Source: JANOAR01 sp031411235 (lineage in GTDB: Bacteria > Verrucomicrobiota > Verrucomicrobiia > Verrucomicrobiales > Verrucomicrobiaceae). From it: a stretch of 64,000 nucleotides of DNA. Below, in pieces: positions 1 to 7,970 of the stretch. Position numbers and translations under genes: made by a program. Position 1 is the stretch's first letter. The number at the start of each line of letters is the position of its first letter. The stretch spans positions 15,880 through 79,879 of the forward strand of contig JANOAR010000119.1 in NCBI GenBank assembly GCA_031411235.1, read 5' to 3'. A model generated the notes under the pieces. It did no database searches and was not told the DNA's origin. It was given only the letters and a program-made list of their open reading frames with translations.

Positions 1-173
1 TCGACCTCGGAAGGTGTATTTCCTTTGGGCTCGCGCCGGAAGTCCAACTCCAGTTGCTGCCAACGCACGGGAGGCAAGACGACGACGGGCACACTGCGGG
101 GTTTTTTGACGATGGGCAGGAGGGCGCAAAGACGGTGGAGCAGAGAGTTAAACTGCGGTTGAATGTATTTCAT
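1..173 (-). CDS. Unidentified protein, N-terminal part only
   Basis: The frame opens with ATG at 173 and runs off the left edge, giving 57 residues that begin MKYIQPQFNSLLHRLCALLP and continue with a basic, proline- and valine-rich stretch. I do not recognise the family. No signal peptide or membrane segment is evident. There is no well-spaced Shine-Dalgarno sequence: an AAGAAG lies only about one base before the ATG. The -35 box and the LexA-type palindrome sit so close upstream that the transcript may be nearly leaderless. The gene is divergent from the deaminase gene. Its promoter arrangement makes it a candidate SOS-response gene, which is inference; the rest of the gene is needed to name it. 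Confidence 0.5.
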   Translation of the reverse strand, partial: MKYIQPQFNSLLHRLCALLPIVKKPRSVPVVVLPPVRWQQLELDFRREPKGNTPSEV

Positions 174-181
174 ACTTCTTA

Positions 182-209
182 ACTGTTCACATGAACAGAT
201 AGCTGTCAA
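182..209 (-). promoter_or_regulatory. Predicted promoter of the partial leftmost gene
   Basis: On the minus strand a perfect TTGACA (-35) lies at 209-204. At 16 nt spacing the -10 position is AACAGT, a poor match. The spacer is occupied by the LexA-like palindrome. Transcription would start only a few bases before the ATG at 173. The -35 is convincing; the -10 is weak. Confidence 0.4.
184..197. promoter_or_regulatory. Probable LexA operator (SOS box)
   Basis: TGTTC-ACAT-GAACA is a perfect palindrome with five-base arms and a four-base spacer. Extended by one base each side it also fits CTGT-N8-ACAG. TGTTC-N4-GAACA is the Verrucomicrobia LexA motif as I recall it from the literature. The site lies between the -35 and -10 of the minus-strand promoter, where a repressor would block polymerase. 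It might also touch the promoter of the divergent deaminase gene at 285. Confidence 0.6.
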
Positions 210-284
210 ACGCCGTTCTATTCTGCCGCTGCCCTCGACCCTTTTTACTCCCCATTGAGGCGAGGTGCGCTAATCTCGGGCTCG

Positions 285-749
285 ATGCAAGCCTCCTCCT
301 TGACTGATTCCCTGCCCCGCCGTCTGTCCATTCCCGAGTATGCCATGGCCCTCGCGCATGTGGCAAGCCTGCGCTCTGAAGACCCCTTCCGCAAAGTAGG
401 GGCGGTGGCGCTGGACTTCGACAATCGAGTGATCGGCACGGCCTACAATGGCCTCGCGCCGGGCTTCAATGCGAGCCAGGACTTCTGGCTGGATCGCGAT
501 CAACGGCGGAAATTTATGATCCACGCCGAGGTCAATCTGTGCAGCCTCTTCACCCGAGGCAACGTGCGCCTCATCGCCTGCACGACGATGCCCTGCACCA
601 GTTGTATGCAGATGCTGTGCGCCTATGGCGTGCGCGAGATTTATTATGGCGAGGACTACCCTGAGTCCGAGGCCAGCTCCCTCTCGAAGCTCTACGACGT
701 GGCGCTCATCCAGATGGAAAACTACCCGAAGATTGCGCCGACGGTCTGA
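285..749 (+). CDS. dCMP/cytidine deaminase-family protein
   Basis: This is a 154-residue cytosolic zinc-dependent deaminase of the cytidine/deoxycytidylate deaminase fold. The zinc site is complete: H80-A-E82 (E82 the proton shuttle) and P103-C104-T-S-C107. Overall length and the spacing between the two motifs fit dCMP deaminases, which convert dCMP to dUMP for dTMP synthesis. Other deaminases share these motifs, so the substrate is inferred. I chose ATG 285 over an in-frame TTG at 255 because it is the first ATG and conserved-looking sequence begins about ten residues later. It is divergent from the SOS-like gene and convergent with the beta-helix gene, whose stop lies 8 nt away. Confidence 0.82.
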   Translation: MQASSLTDSLPRRLSIPEYAMALAHVASLRSEDPFRKVGAVALDFDNRVIGTAYNGLAPGFNASQDFWLDRDQRRKFMIHAEVNLCSLFTRGNVRLIACTTMPCTSCMQMLCAYGVREIYYGEDYPESEASSLSKLYDVALIQMENYPKIAPTV

Positions 750-757
750 GCAGCGGC

Positions 758-1861
758 TTACTTTTTCAGCCCGGACGGGGTGGCTCGCGGGTCAGTGCCA
801 TAGGTGGCACCTTGCTCTTCCGTGGGGAGCTTGGGTTTCGACGCCTGGGGCTTGTCTTCAGCAAACCAGATGTTCTTCTCAAAGTGAAAGGTCTCAGGCG
901 CAGTGTTGCCGCCGATGTTGATTTCGATCTGAACCTGCGAGCGCCGAAAGATGATGCGGTTGTTCATCACGTTTACGTTTCGGCACGGCACAAAATCCGG
1001 CCCCGTGGTCTCCTGGAGGATGCGGAAAACCCACTTCTCGGGATACAAAATAAGGTTGTCGATGAACTCCGCGCCATCGACACCGACAAAGGCGGCAGCG
1101 CAGGAACTGCCTTCAATGAGGTTCTCGCGAACGATGATGCGGCTGGCCTCATACTTTGCGCCTTGGGGGCGAAAATAAGCGAGGCCAGTGGAGCCACCAA
1201 TGTTGAGTGGTCGCTCACCTGCGCGGGTGAAGTGGCACATCTCCACCGTGATGTCCGACGAGCCACCTTTGAGCTGAATCGCAGCGCTGGCGGTGAAGCC
1301 TTCTTTGCCAATGAAGTGACAGCGCGTGATCAAGGACTGATGACAGCCCACGAAGTCAATGCCTTGGCCACCCCAGCCCGTGATGGTGCAATCGCGGATG
1401 GCCAAGGCAACGAGCCCCGAGCATTTGATGCCATCGTGATTGCCCTTGGGGCCGATGTCCGAAATGTCGATATGATCCAGGGTGATGCCCGACACCGGAC
1501 TCGTTAGATTACCGCCATCATCCAGGTTCAAACCATTGCCAGTTTGTCCGCTGACGCGCAGATGGCGAAGCTTCAAACCAGGGCAACGCGAGAATTGCCA
1601 GCCATTGGTGCCGCCTTTGAAATGCGGCGGACTTTCCACGTCCAGAGCCTCAATGGTTAGGCCGCTGACGCCACTGACTTGCTGACCGCCAGGATAGTCG
1701 CCTGGGGCGAATTTTAGCGTTGTGTTCGGCTGAAGGTCGCGCAGGGCAGATTTGAGGTCTGTGGCAGAGCGCACGATCACTTCAACGCCGTGACAAGCGC
1801 TGGCCATCAACACAAGCACCGTGGTGAGGCAGAGTATCGAGTGTGTGGATTGGGTGCGCAT
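758..1861 (-). CDS. Secreted right-handed beta-helix protein
   Basis: A 367-residue protein with a hydrophobic signal peptide (about residues 1-25; the Ser-Ala-Cys sequence is not a proper lipobox, so signal peptidase I is more likely). The body consists of irregular 20-25 residue turns such as GLTIEALDVE, GLKLRHLRVSG, GITLDHIDISDIG, LAIRDCTITGWG and SLITRCHFIGKEG, the pattern of parallel beta-helix proteins related to pectate lyases and NosD/DUF1565 proteins. Such proteins bind or cleave polysaccharides outside the cytoplasm. I could not assign catalytic residues, so activity is unknown. It lies 68 nt downstream of the sialidase-like gene on the same strand, and the two may be cotranscribed. 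Confidence 0.75.
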   Translation of the reverse strand: MRTQSTHSILCLTTVLVLMASACHGVEVIVRSATDLKSALRDLQPNTTLKFAPGDYPGGQQVSGVSGLTIEALDVESPPHFKGGTNGWQFSRCPGLKLRHLRVSGQTGNGLNLDDGGNLTSPVSGITLDHIDISDIGPKGNHDGIKCSGLVALAIRDCTITGWGGQGIDFVGCHQSLITRCHFIGKEGFTASAAIQLKGGSSDITVEMCHFTRAGERPLNIGGSTGLAYFRPQGAKYEASRIIVRENLIEGSSCAAAFVGVDGAEFIDNLILYPEKWVFRILQETTGPDFVPCRNVNVMNNRIIFRRSQVQIEINIGGNTAPETFHFEKNIWFAEDKPQASKPKLPTEEQGATYGTDPRATPSGLKK

Positions 1862-1929
1862 GGGCGGCAGACTACGCTACTGAATTGATGGTTGTCTCGT
1901 CTCGTGGGCGATCACGCTCAAGACTGGGG

Positions 1930-3168
1930 CTACTTCAGCTTGGCATCGAGTTCATCCAGCTTGAAGCGCACGCTAACGACATAGGCCAACTCGCCCTCAG
2001 TCCAGTGGCCATAGGTGGTGGTGACGAAGGTGCCATCGGGCAGCAATTCAACGCCTGGGTAGGTGCAGTCCGCGCCTTTGGTGTTGTCCATGATGCGGAT
2101 GCGGTACTGGCCTTCCGTGCCATTAACGATGTCGTCGTATTTGCCGACCCAGCCCACCCAGTCGCCCTTCGTCGGGCTGACGTGGGTGGTGTCGCGGAAG
2201 GTGATAAACAGGCGTCCATCGGGGGCATACTTCGCAACGTGGCGGTCGCCGGTTAGAGCGGCGGGCAGCTCTTTCGGCTCCGTCCAGGTGAGGCCTTCAT
2301 CGTTCGAAAAGATGACGAAGGAGTTGTACTTGCGGCTGTTTTCGCGCAGCAATACCGCGATTTGTTTGCCATCGGGGGAGCGCAGCACACCGGGTTCACA
2401 GAGGTTGGCATCGGGCAGCATGGCGATGGGGGCCGGGATGCTCCAGGTGAGGCCGCCATCTTTTGAAAGGGTGGTGTAAACCCAGAAGCGCCAGGGCTTG
2501 GCCGCTACGGAGGTGTGGTCGCTGTGCGGGGTCTTGACGCGATATTTTTCCTCATCGCCGCCGCGAATGAAGCGCCCATCATCATGGAAAAAGGCGAGGT
2601 AGTGGCCGGGTGTTTTCAAGTCGATAACCGTGGCCATCGTCACCACGCCACCGAAGGCACCAATGGCTTTCAGTTCGCTCCAGCTCCCGCCGTCGTCCTC
2701 GGTGACAGCCATGCGGATGGGATACAAACCGCTGAACATGATGATGCGTTTCTTCCCTGCGGCATCCACCACGCGGTGCAGCGTGGGCACTTCCAGCGAG
2801 GTTTCCCAGGACTTTGGTGTGGGCAATCGCTCGCTCCAGGTGAGGCCCGCATCGTTGCTGCGTTTATAAACGATGGCACCTCGGCCATGCCCTTTCGGAT
2901 ACACGGTGAGCATGGTCTTTTGGTCATCCAGCAGCACCGTGGTCGGGTGCCCGAGGTACTGCCCCGGCTCGCGATCAACGATGACTTGGCGCTGCTTTTC
3001 AGCACTGATATCGACGATGGGAATCGTGTAACCCGGCGCGAGCTTGGTCTTCAAGTTCTTGGGCACCGCGAGGGCGGTGTCCTTCTTTTGCAAGGCTGTC
3101 TGCTGGGCAAAGCTGAGGGCGGCAGACAGACAGAGGAGGGCGGCGGCGAGGCGAGATATGCAGTGCAT
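1930..3168 (-). CDS. Secreted sialidase/BNR-repeat exo-glycosidase-like protein
   Basis: A 412-residue protein with a signal peptide ending around the Ala-Gln-Gln after about 22 residues. Four Asp-box (BNR) motifs are visible: SNDAGLTWSE, TEDDGGSWSE, SKDGGLTWSI and SNDEGLTWTE. With the R-x-P-x-hydrophobic context and length this indicates a six-bladed sialidase-type propeller. The family releases terminal sialic acids or related sugars outside the cytoplasm, but many environmental BNR proteins are not true sialidases, so the substrate is open. ATG 3168 was chosen because it places the hydrophobic segment at the N terminus; an ATG at 3213 would add 15 unlikely residues. It follows fabG by 78 nt. 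Confidence 0.78.
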   Translation of the reverse strand: MHCISRLAAALLCLSAALSFAQQTALQKKDTALAVPKNLKTKLAPGYTIPIVDISAEKQRQVIVDREPGQYLGHPTTVLLDDQKTMLTVYPKGHGRGAIVYKRSNDAGLTWSERLPTPKSWETSLEVPTLHRVVDAAGKKRIIMFSGLYPIRMAVTEDDGGSWSELKAIGAFGGVVTMATVIDLKTPGHYLAFFHDDGRFIRGGDEEKYRVKTPHSDHTSVAAKPWRFWVYTTLSKDGGLTWSIPAPIAMLPDANLCEPGVLRSPDGKQIAVLLRENSRKYNSFVIFSNDEGLTWTEPKELPAALTGDRHVAKYAPDGRLFITFRDTTHVSPTKGDWVGWVGKYDDIVNGTEGQYRIRIMDNTKGADCTYPGVELLPDGTFVTTTYGHWTEGELAYVVSVRFKLDELDAKLK

Positions 3169-3246
3169 GATGCTGCATGGAACGGCTCTCGAAGCACGCC
3201 CATTGCAACTCATGCGCTGCCTATTCCCCTCGAACTCAGCGCTCGA

Positions 3247-3993
3247 TCACATCACCATGCCACCATCCACCGTGAGCACTTGGCCAGTGATGTAGCGGGA
3301 CTCCTCGCTGGCAAGGAAGGCAGCAGCAGCGGCGATGTCGCTGGCCTCGCCCATTCTCGCGAGCGGCACTTTTTGCACGATGGCTTCCTTCACTTTTTCA
3401 TCGAGCACATCGGTCATGTCGGTAGCGATGAAGCCGGGGGCGATGGCGTTGACGGTGACGCCACGGCCTGCGAACTCACGAGCCATCGACTTGGTGAAGC
3501 CAATGAGGCCCGCCTTGCTCGCCGCGTAGTTAGCCTGGCCCGCGTTGCCCATCAGGCCGATGACGGAGGCGATGTTGATGATGCGAGCGTTCTTCTGTTT
3601 TAAGATGCTGCGCTGGAAGGCCTTCACGAGGTGGAAGGCTCCTTTCAAATTGGTGTTCAGCACCAGATCCCATTCCTCGTCGCTCATGCGCAGCAGCAGA
3701 TTGTCGCGGGTGACGCCAGCGTTGTTCACCAGGATGTCCACATGGTCGAAGTCAGCGAGCACCTGCTTGCCCAGCGCAGCCACGGCGGCGCTGTCGGCGA
3801 CATCCACGGCATAGCCCTTGGCACTGCCGGGATGCGTGGCATTCAGCGCCTCAGCGACGGCGTTGGAGTTGGCCTCGGTGCGGCTGACGATGGCGACGCG
3901 TGCGCCCTCAGCGACGAAGCGTTCTGCGATGGCCCGGCCAATGCCACGGCCTGCGCCAGTGACGACTGCGATTTTATCTGTGAGTTTACCCAT
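3247..3993 (-). CDS. fabG: 3-oxoacyl-[acyl-carrier-protein] reductase
   Basis: A 248-residue short-chain dehydrogenase/reductase. The cofactor loop is T12-G-A-G-R-G-I-G19, followed by N90-N-A-G. The catalytic residues are N115, S143, Y156 and K160. The C-terminal G-Q-V-L-T-V-D-G-G-M ending and the APGFIATDMT segment are typical of FabG, which uses NADPH to reduce 3-oxoacyl-ACP during fatty-acid elongation in the cytoplasm. ATG 3993 (MGKLTDKIAVVTG) gives the usual family length. The expected fabD, acpP or fabF neighbours are absent; it is divergent from gyrB and followed by secreted-protein genes. Another SDR activity is possible but less likely. Confidence 0.9.
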   Translation of the reverse strand: MGKLTDKIAVVTGAGRGIGRAIAERFVAEGARVAIVSRTEANSNAVAEALNATHPGSAKGYAVDVADSAAVAALGKQVLADFDHVDILVNNAGVTRDNLLLRMSDEEWDLVLNTNLKGAFHLVKAFQRSILKQKNARIINIASVIGLMGNAGQANYAASKAGLIGFTKSMAREFAGRGVTVNAIAPGFIATDMTDVLDEKVKEAIVQKVPLARMGEASDIAAAAAFLASEESRYITGQVLTVDGGMVM

Positions 3994-4446
3994 GCCGCAT
4001 ACTGACCAGAGGGCGCGGGCGTGCAACTTTCAAATTGGCGGCGAGGCCGTTGCTGATCCAGCCGAATGCTGAAGGCGGCATCTGTGATCCAGCCTTGCTC
4101 GATCCGCAGAAAACACCGACCTCCGCTAACGTGAATTCGTGGGTCAGCATCGCGCAGGCAATGAGGGGGAAAACACACCCCAAACCCACCTCAATTCTAG
4201 CCATTCAAAAAACGGCCCAAAAGCGCCCAATTTTTCCCGCTAAAAAAGTGCTGAAAACTCAATAAACATCTTGGTTCCAGCGTGCATCTCGCCATAGTGA
4301 AAACTCTCCCTTCAGGCACCTCATTTTGACACCCGTCAGAGGCACCTCCGAAGCCCTCAAAAAGGGCCTCGATTTTGTGGGGGGATTTGACCTCAACGAG
4401 ACACGGGCTGCCAGCCCGTTTCCCCCGCCCCAGAATACCGCCCTCC
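3994..4446. other. Divergent intergenic region between fabG and gyrB
   Basis: I see no convincing coding sequence in these 453 bases. They must hold the fabG promoter (minus) and gyrB promoter (plus). The part at 4200-4280 is A/T-rich. A poor plus-strand candidate is TTGGTT at 4271 with CATAGT at 4293, 16 nt spacing. There is a small hairpin GCCCT-caaaa-AGGGC at 4353-4367 followed by a T-rich stretch, and a direct repeat of AGGCACCTC near 4315 and 4341. These may form a structured gyrB leader. Confidence 0.4.
4403..4419. repeat. Palindromic element in the gyrB leader
   Basis: ACGGGCT-GCC-AGCCCGT is a perfect seven-base inverted repeat ending 28 bases before the gyrB ATG. As RNA it would form a stable hairpin. 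The sequence type resembles short dispersed intergenic palindromes of this bacterial group, but a regulatory role in gyrB expression cannot be excluded. Confidence 0.55.
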
Positions 4447-7056
4447 ATGACCGACGAACAACTCGAAAACGCAGCCTTCACCGCCGTCGCAGATACCCAA
4501 GCCTACGGTGCCGATCAGATCCAAAAACTCGAAGGCCTCGAAGCCGTCCGCCTCCGCCCCGGCATGTATATCGGCGACCCCGATGAGCGCGGCCTGCACC
4601 ATTGCGTTTTTGAAGTCGTCGATAACAGCATCGATGAGCACCTCGCCGGCTACTGCAAAAACGTCTGGATCAACCTCCACACCGATGGCTCCATCACCAT
4701 CCAAGACGATGGCCGTGGCATCCCCGTCGAGATGCACCCCAAGGCCGGCATCCCCACCGTTGAGCTTGTTTTAACCAGCCTCCACGCAGGCGGTAAATTC
4801 GGAGATGGCGCGTATGAATTCTCCGGCGGCCTGCACGGCGTCGGCGCGAAATGCACCAACGCCCTCAGCGATTGGTTCAAGTGCCAAGTCTTCCGCGACG
4901 GCAAAATCTACGAGATCGGCTTCCAGCGCGGCATCACCACCGAGCCCCTGCACACCGTCGCCGACCTCGACGACCCCAAGGCCACCGGCACCAAGATCAC
5001 CTTCTTCCCCGATGCCACGATCTTCCACCAAACCATCGCCTACGTCTTCGATCGCCTGCTGACCCGCCTGCGCGAGCTAGCCTTTCTGAACCCCGGCATC
5101 AGCATCACCCTCACCGACGAACGCGTCGAACCTCTGCGCCAGAGCGTGCTGGTTTATCGCGACGGCATCAAACAATTCGTCAAAGAACTCGGTGAAGACG
5201 ACCAAGGCAAAAAGATCAAAGAACTCGTCAACGACGCCCCCATCGCCATCTCGGGAAAACGCGAAGTCACCATCGACGACAAGCAGAAATTCATCCTCAC
5301 CGATTGCGTCCTGCAATGGAACAAAGGCCTCAACGAGCAGACCCTCTGCTTCGCCAATGCCATCCCCAACCCCGACTTCGGCACCCACTACACCGGCTTC
5401 AAAACCGCCCTCACCCGAGCCGTAAAAAAATACATTGCCGACAACCCCAAGAACTTCAGAGAGAAGCTCCCCGAGATCGAAAGCGACGACTGCCGCGAAG
5501 GCCTCATCTGCGTCCTCAGCGTCAAATTACCCAACCCGCGTTTCAACTCGCAGACCAAAGTCAAGCTCGTCAACGGCGAGGTCGAAGGCGTCGTCTCCTC
5601 GATCATGTATGAAGGGCTCACGCGCTTCTTCGATGAGAACCCCGATGAAACCAAGAAGGTCATCGACCAAATCATCATCGCTGCCAAGTCGCGTGAAGCC
5701 GCCAAACGCGCCCGCGAAAACATCCGCAAAGACGCCCTCAGCAGCGGCGGCCTGCCCGGTAAACTCGCCGACTGCTCCGACCGCGATCCCGCCAACACCG
5801 AGCTGTTCATCGTCGAAGGTGACTCCGCCGGTGGCTCCGCCAAAATGGGCCGCAACCGCAACAACCAAGCCATCCTCCCGCTGCGTGGAAAGCTGATCAA
5901 CACCGAGAAAGCCAAGCTCGACAAGGTGCTGCAAAACAAGGAAATTCAGACCATGATCACCGCCATCGGCGCTGGCATCGGCGGCAGCACCGAGCGCGAC
6001 CGCGAGAAGGGCGAAGACCTGGTGAACGGCACGTTCAACATCGACAAGCTGCGCTACCACAAGATCATCATCATGACCGATGCCGACGTGGATGGCAGCC
6101 ACATCCGCACCCTGCTGCTCACCTTCTTCTACCGTCAGATGCCCGAGTTGATGAAGCAAGGCCACATCTATGTCGCCCAGCCGCCGCTCTACCAAGTCAC
6201 GCGCAAGAAGCAGGAAAAGTATGTGCAGAGCGATGTCGAAATGGACGCCTGGCTGCTGCAACTCGGCAGCGGCGAGATCAGCCTGCGCAACATCGACGAC
6301 GGCAGCACCGTCGCCACCGAGCGCCTCAAAACCATCCTCGATCTGCTCGTCCCCGTCGCCAAATTTGCCGACCTCATCCGTCGTCACGGAGGTGATTTTG
6401 AAGCCTACTTGCAAGCCCGCGATGCCGCCACAGGCACCCTGCCGCACTACCTCGTCTTCATTCGTGAAGGCAACGAATCGAGCACCCACTACCTCCTCGA
6501 CCAAGAGCAGCTCGCCGCCTTCGCCCTGCAAAACAGCGACCTCCATCTCTTCGCCCAAACTCACGCCAGCGCCCAGCCCAACGCCAACGGCGACACCCCC
6601 ACCGCGACCGCCAAGCCCAACCGCCGCGCCCGACTCATCGAGATCCACGAAGCCCAAGGCATGAAGACCCGCTTCCAGCAGCTCGACGACCTCGGCCTGC
6701 ACGTCGAACACTTCAGCAGCCAAGACAAACCGTTGTTCGAGATCATCGAAGGCGAAGGCGACAACGCCAAATGCCACCCCGTCTTCAGCCTCCCCGGCAT
6801 CTTAGATAAGGTCATGGAAATCGGCAAACGCGGCATGGAAATCAAGCGCTTCAAAGGCCTCGGAGAAATGAACGCCAAGCAGCTCTTCGAGACCACCATG
6901 GACCCCAAGAAACGCACCCTGCTGCAAGTCCAGTTGAACGCCGACAACGGCATCGAAAGCGAACGCATGTTCAGCATCCTGATGGGCGATGTGGTCGAGC
7001 CCCGGAAGCATTTCATTGAGGAGAATGCGCTGAATGTGCGGAATCTGGATGTGTGA
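4447..7056 (+). CDS. gyrB: DNA gyrase subunit B
   Basis: An 869-residue ATPase subunit of the type II topoisomerase that introduces negative supercoils, working as A2B2 with GyrA. The GHKL domain shows E56 and D59-N60 in FEVVDNSIDEH, D87-D-G-R-G-I-P and the S126-G-G-L-H-G-V-G loop. The Toprim domain has E457-G-D-S-A-G-G and D545-A-D-V-D-G, the metal-binding acids. The R-F-K-G-L-G-E-M-N motif lies near residue 801. Between Toprim and that motif is an insertion of roughly 200 residues with an Ala/Asn/Pro/Thr-rich linker, making the protein longer than the compact 640-residue gyrases. ATG 4447 is preferred to an in-frame TTG at 4375. GyrA follows after one intervening gene. Confidence 0.97.
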   Translation: MTDEQLENAAFTAVADTQAYGADQIQKLEGLEAVRLRPGMYIGDPDERGLHHCVFEVVDNSIDEHLAGYCKNVWINLHTDGSITIQDDGRGIPVEMHPKAGIPTVELVLTSLHAGGKFGDGAYEFSGGLHGVGAKCTNALSDWFKCQVFRDGKIYEIGFQRGITTEPLHTVADLDDPKATGTKITFFPDATIFHQTIAYVFDRLLTRLRELAFLNPGISITLTDERVEPLRQSVLVYRDGIKQFVKELGEDDQGKKIKELVNDAPIAISGKREVTIDDKQKFILTDCVLQWNKGLNEQTLCFANAIPNPDFGTHYTGFKTALTRAVKKYIADNPKNFREKLPEIESDDCREGLICVLSVKLPNPRFNSQTKVKLVNGEVEGVVSSIMYEGLTRFFDENPDETKKVIDQIIIAAKSREAAKRARENIRKDALSSGGLPGKLADCSDRDPANTELFIVEGDSAGGSAKMGRNRNNQAILPLRGKLINTEKAKLDKVLQNKEIQTMITAIGAGIGGSTERDREKGEDLVNGTFNIDKLRYHKIIIMTDADVDGSHIRTLLLTFFYRQMPELMKQGHIYVAQPPLYQVTRKKQEKYVQSDVEMDAWLLQLGSGEISLRNIDDGSTVATERLKTILDLLVPVAKFADLIRRHGGDFEAYLQARDAATGTLPHYLVFIREGNESSTHYLLDQEQLAAFALQNSDLHLFAQTHASAQPNANGDTPTATAKPNRRARLIEIHEAQGMKTRFQQLDDLGLHVEHFSSQDKPLFEIIEGEGDNAKCHPVFSLPGILDKVMEIGKRGMEIKRFKGLGEMNAKQLFETTMDPKKRTLLQVQLNADNGIESERMFSILMGDVVEPRKHFIEENALNVRNLDV

Positions 7057-7085
7057 TGAGCCAAGGCACATCACAACCCGGTAGC

Positions 7086-7099
7086 GCAGGCGACCTGCC
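7086..7099. repeat. Short palindromic element, copy 1
   Basis: GCAGGCGACCTGCC lies 30 bases after the gyrB stop. A near-identical copy, GCAGGCGGCCTGCC, occurs at 11109-11122 just after gyrA. Both are imperfect palindromes placed in 3' intergenic positions, suggesting a dispersed repeat family that may act at transcript ends. No other gene is evident in 7057-7177. Confidence 0.45.
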
Positions 7100-7177
7100 A
7101 ACCTGAATGCCTTCTGCCGCTGCCTAACCACTTCGCCTGTTGCCCCGAATGGTGAACCTAAAGCCCCCAAACATCGC

Positions 7178-7882
7178 GTGAAACTCCAGCCATCGCCGGT
7201 CTATACGACGCCCAGCCAAGCCTTTGGCTTGCTCGTTGTTATGGCAGTATCATCACTCGGCATTGGGTTGCAAGCACAGCCCAATGAGCCCTCCCCGAAG
7301 CCTAGCTCCGGTCTGGTCGAGCGTGAGCTAAAGCGGCGTGCCGATGCTGCAAAAATCCAACCCGAAGTGAAGCACCAGCAGCAACTCGCGGGAATCCTGG
7401 GGGAACCCTTCGTTGCCTACAATGAGAAGCCGATGGAGATGCCGAAGCGGGTAGCGATGCTCTGCGGCAGTATTCTCGAAGTCGTCGGCCCGCACGAGAG
7501 TCATTACTCTAGCGTCTTCTCAAATGCACTCGCTGAGGAGTCGATGCGCAAGGGGAAGACTGACTATCCAGTTGGTAGCATAGTTTTGAAAGCTAAGTAC
7601 GCCGATAAGAACGGAACACAGGTCGAGCTGATGACTCTAATGATCAAACGCGAGAAAGGCTACAACCCAGAGCACGGAGACTGGGAATACCAGGTTACAA
7701 ATCCTCGGGGTTGGGTGTTAGCCCAGGGCAAAATCGACTCTTGTATCAAGTGCCACGATAGCTTCGCTAAGACTGGGTATGTTTCACGATGGTTCGCGGA
7801 TGCCACCAAGGGAGGTGAACGGAATAAATCTTGGGACAAGGTTCAGATCAATAAGGAAGAAGACAAGGGTAGCAAAAGATGA
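7178..7882 (+). CDS. Exported cytochrome P460-family c-type haem protein
   Basis: A 234-residue protein starting at GTG. A hydrophobic stretch at about residues 16-32 ending in LQAQ makes a plausible signal peptide; the next in-frame ATG (residue 22) would destroy it. The C-terminal half has the P460 pattern: YPVGSIVLKAKY, a W-E-Y-x-V segment, then C189-I-K-C192-H193, one c-type haem site. P460 proteins bind a lysine-cross-linked haem and some oxidise hydroxylamine, but many homologues are uncharacterised, so the substrate is unknown. It sits between gyrB and gyrA with no obvious functional link. Codon choice looks less C-ending than in gyrB, which may hint at separate acquisition. Confidence 0.72.
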   Translation: MKLQPSPVYTTPSQAFGLLVVMAVSSLGIGLQAQPNEPSPKPSSGLVERELKRRADAAKIQPEVKHQQQLAGILGEPFVAYNEKPMEMPKRVAMLCGSILEVVGPHESHYSSVFSNALAEESMRKGKTDYPVGSIVLKAKYADKNGTQVELMTLMIKREKGYNPEHGDWEYQVTNPRGWVLAQGKIDSCIKCHDSFAKTGYVSRWFADATKGGERNKSWDKVQINKEEDKGSKR

Positions 7883-7970
7883 TTCGAGCTGACACCATCG
7901 CCACTGCAGTCCCCTTCGACACCCAACGCTTCGCCAATTATGCGGCAGCGTTGGACGCTGAACTAACTGG
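7879..7970 (+). other. Possible remnant of a short gene coupled to the P460 gene
   Basis: An ATG overlaps the P460 stop codon as ATGA, an arrangement typical of translational coupling. The first 30 or so codons (MIRADTIATAVPFDTQRFAN and a little beyond) look like ordinary protein sequence. The frame then runs into repeat DNA and stays open to 8370, where the translation is a proline/arginine-rich string dictated by the repeats. The N-terminus may be the remains of a gene interrupted by the repeat element, or chance. I do not call the full open frame a gene. Confidence 0.15.

Noticed and set aside
2515..3603. 362-codon plus-strand frame over the sialidase and fabG genes
   Set aside because: It runs antisense across two recognisable genes and has no family features.
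5527..6777. 416-codon minus-strand frame inside gyrB
   Set aside because: It is antisense to conserved GyrB domains and its translation is low-complexity Val/Gly/Asp/Glu sequence, a shadow of gyrB codon bias.
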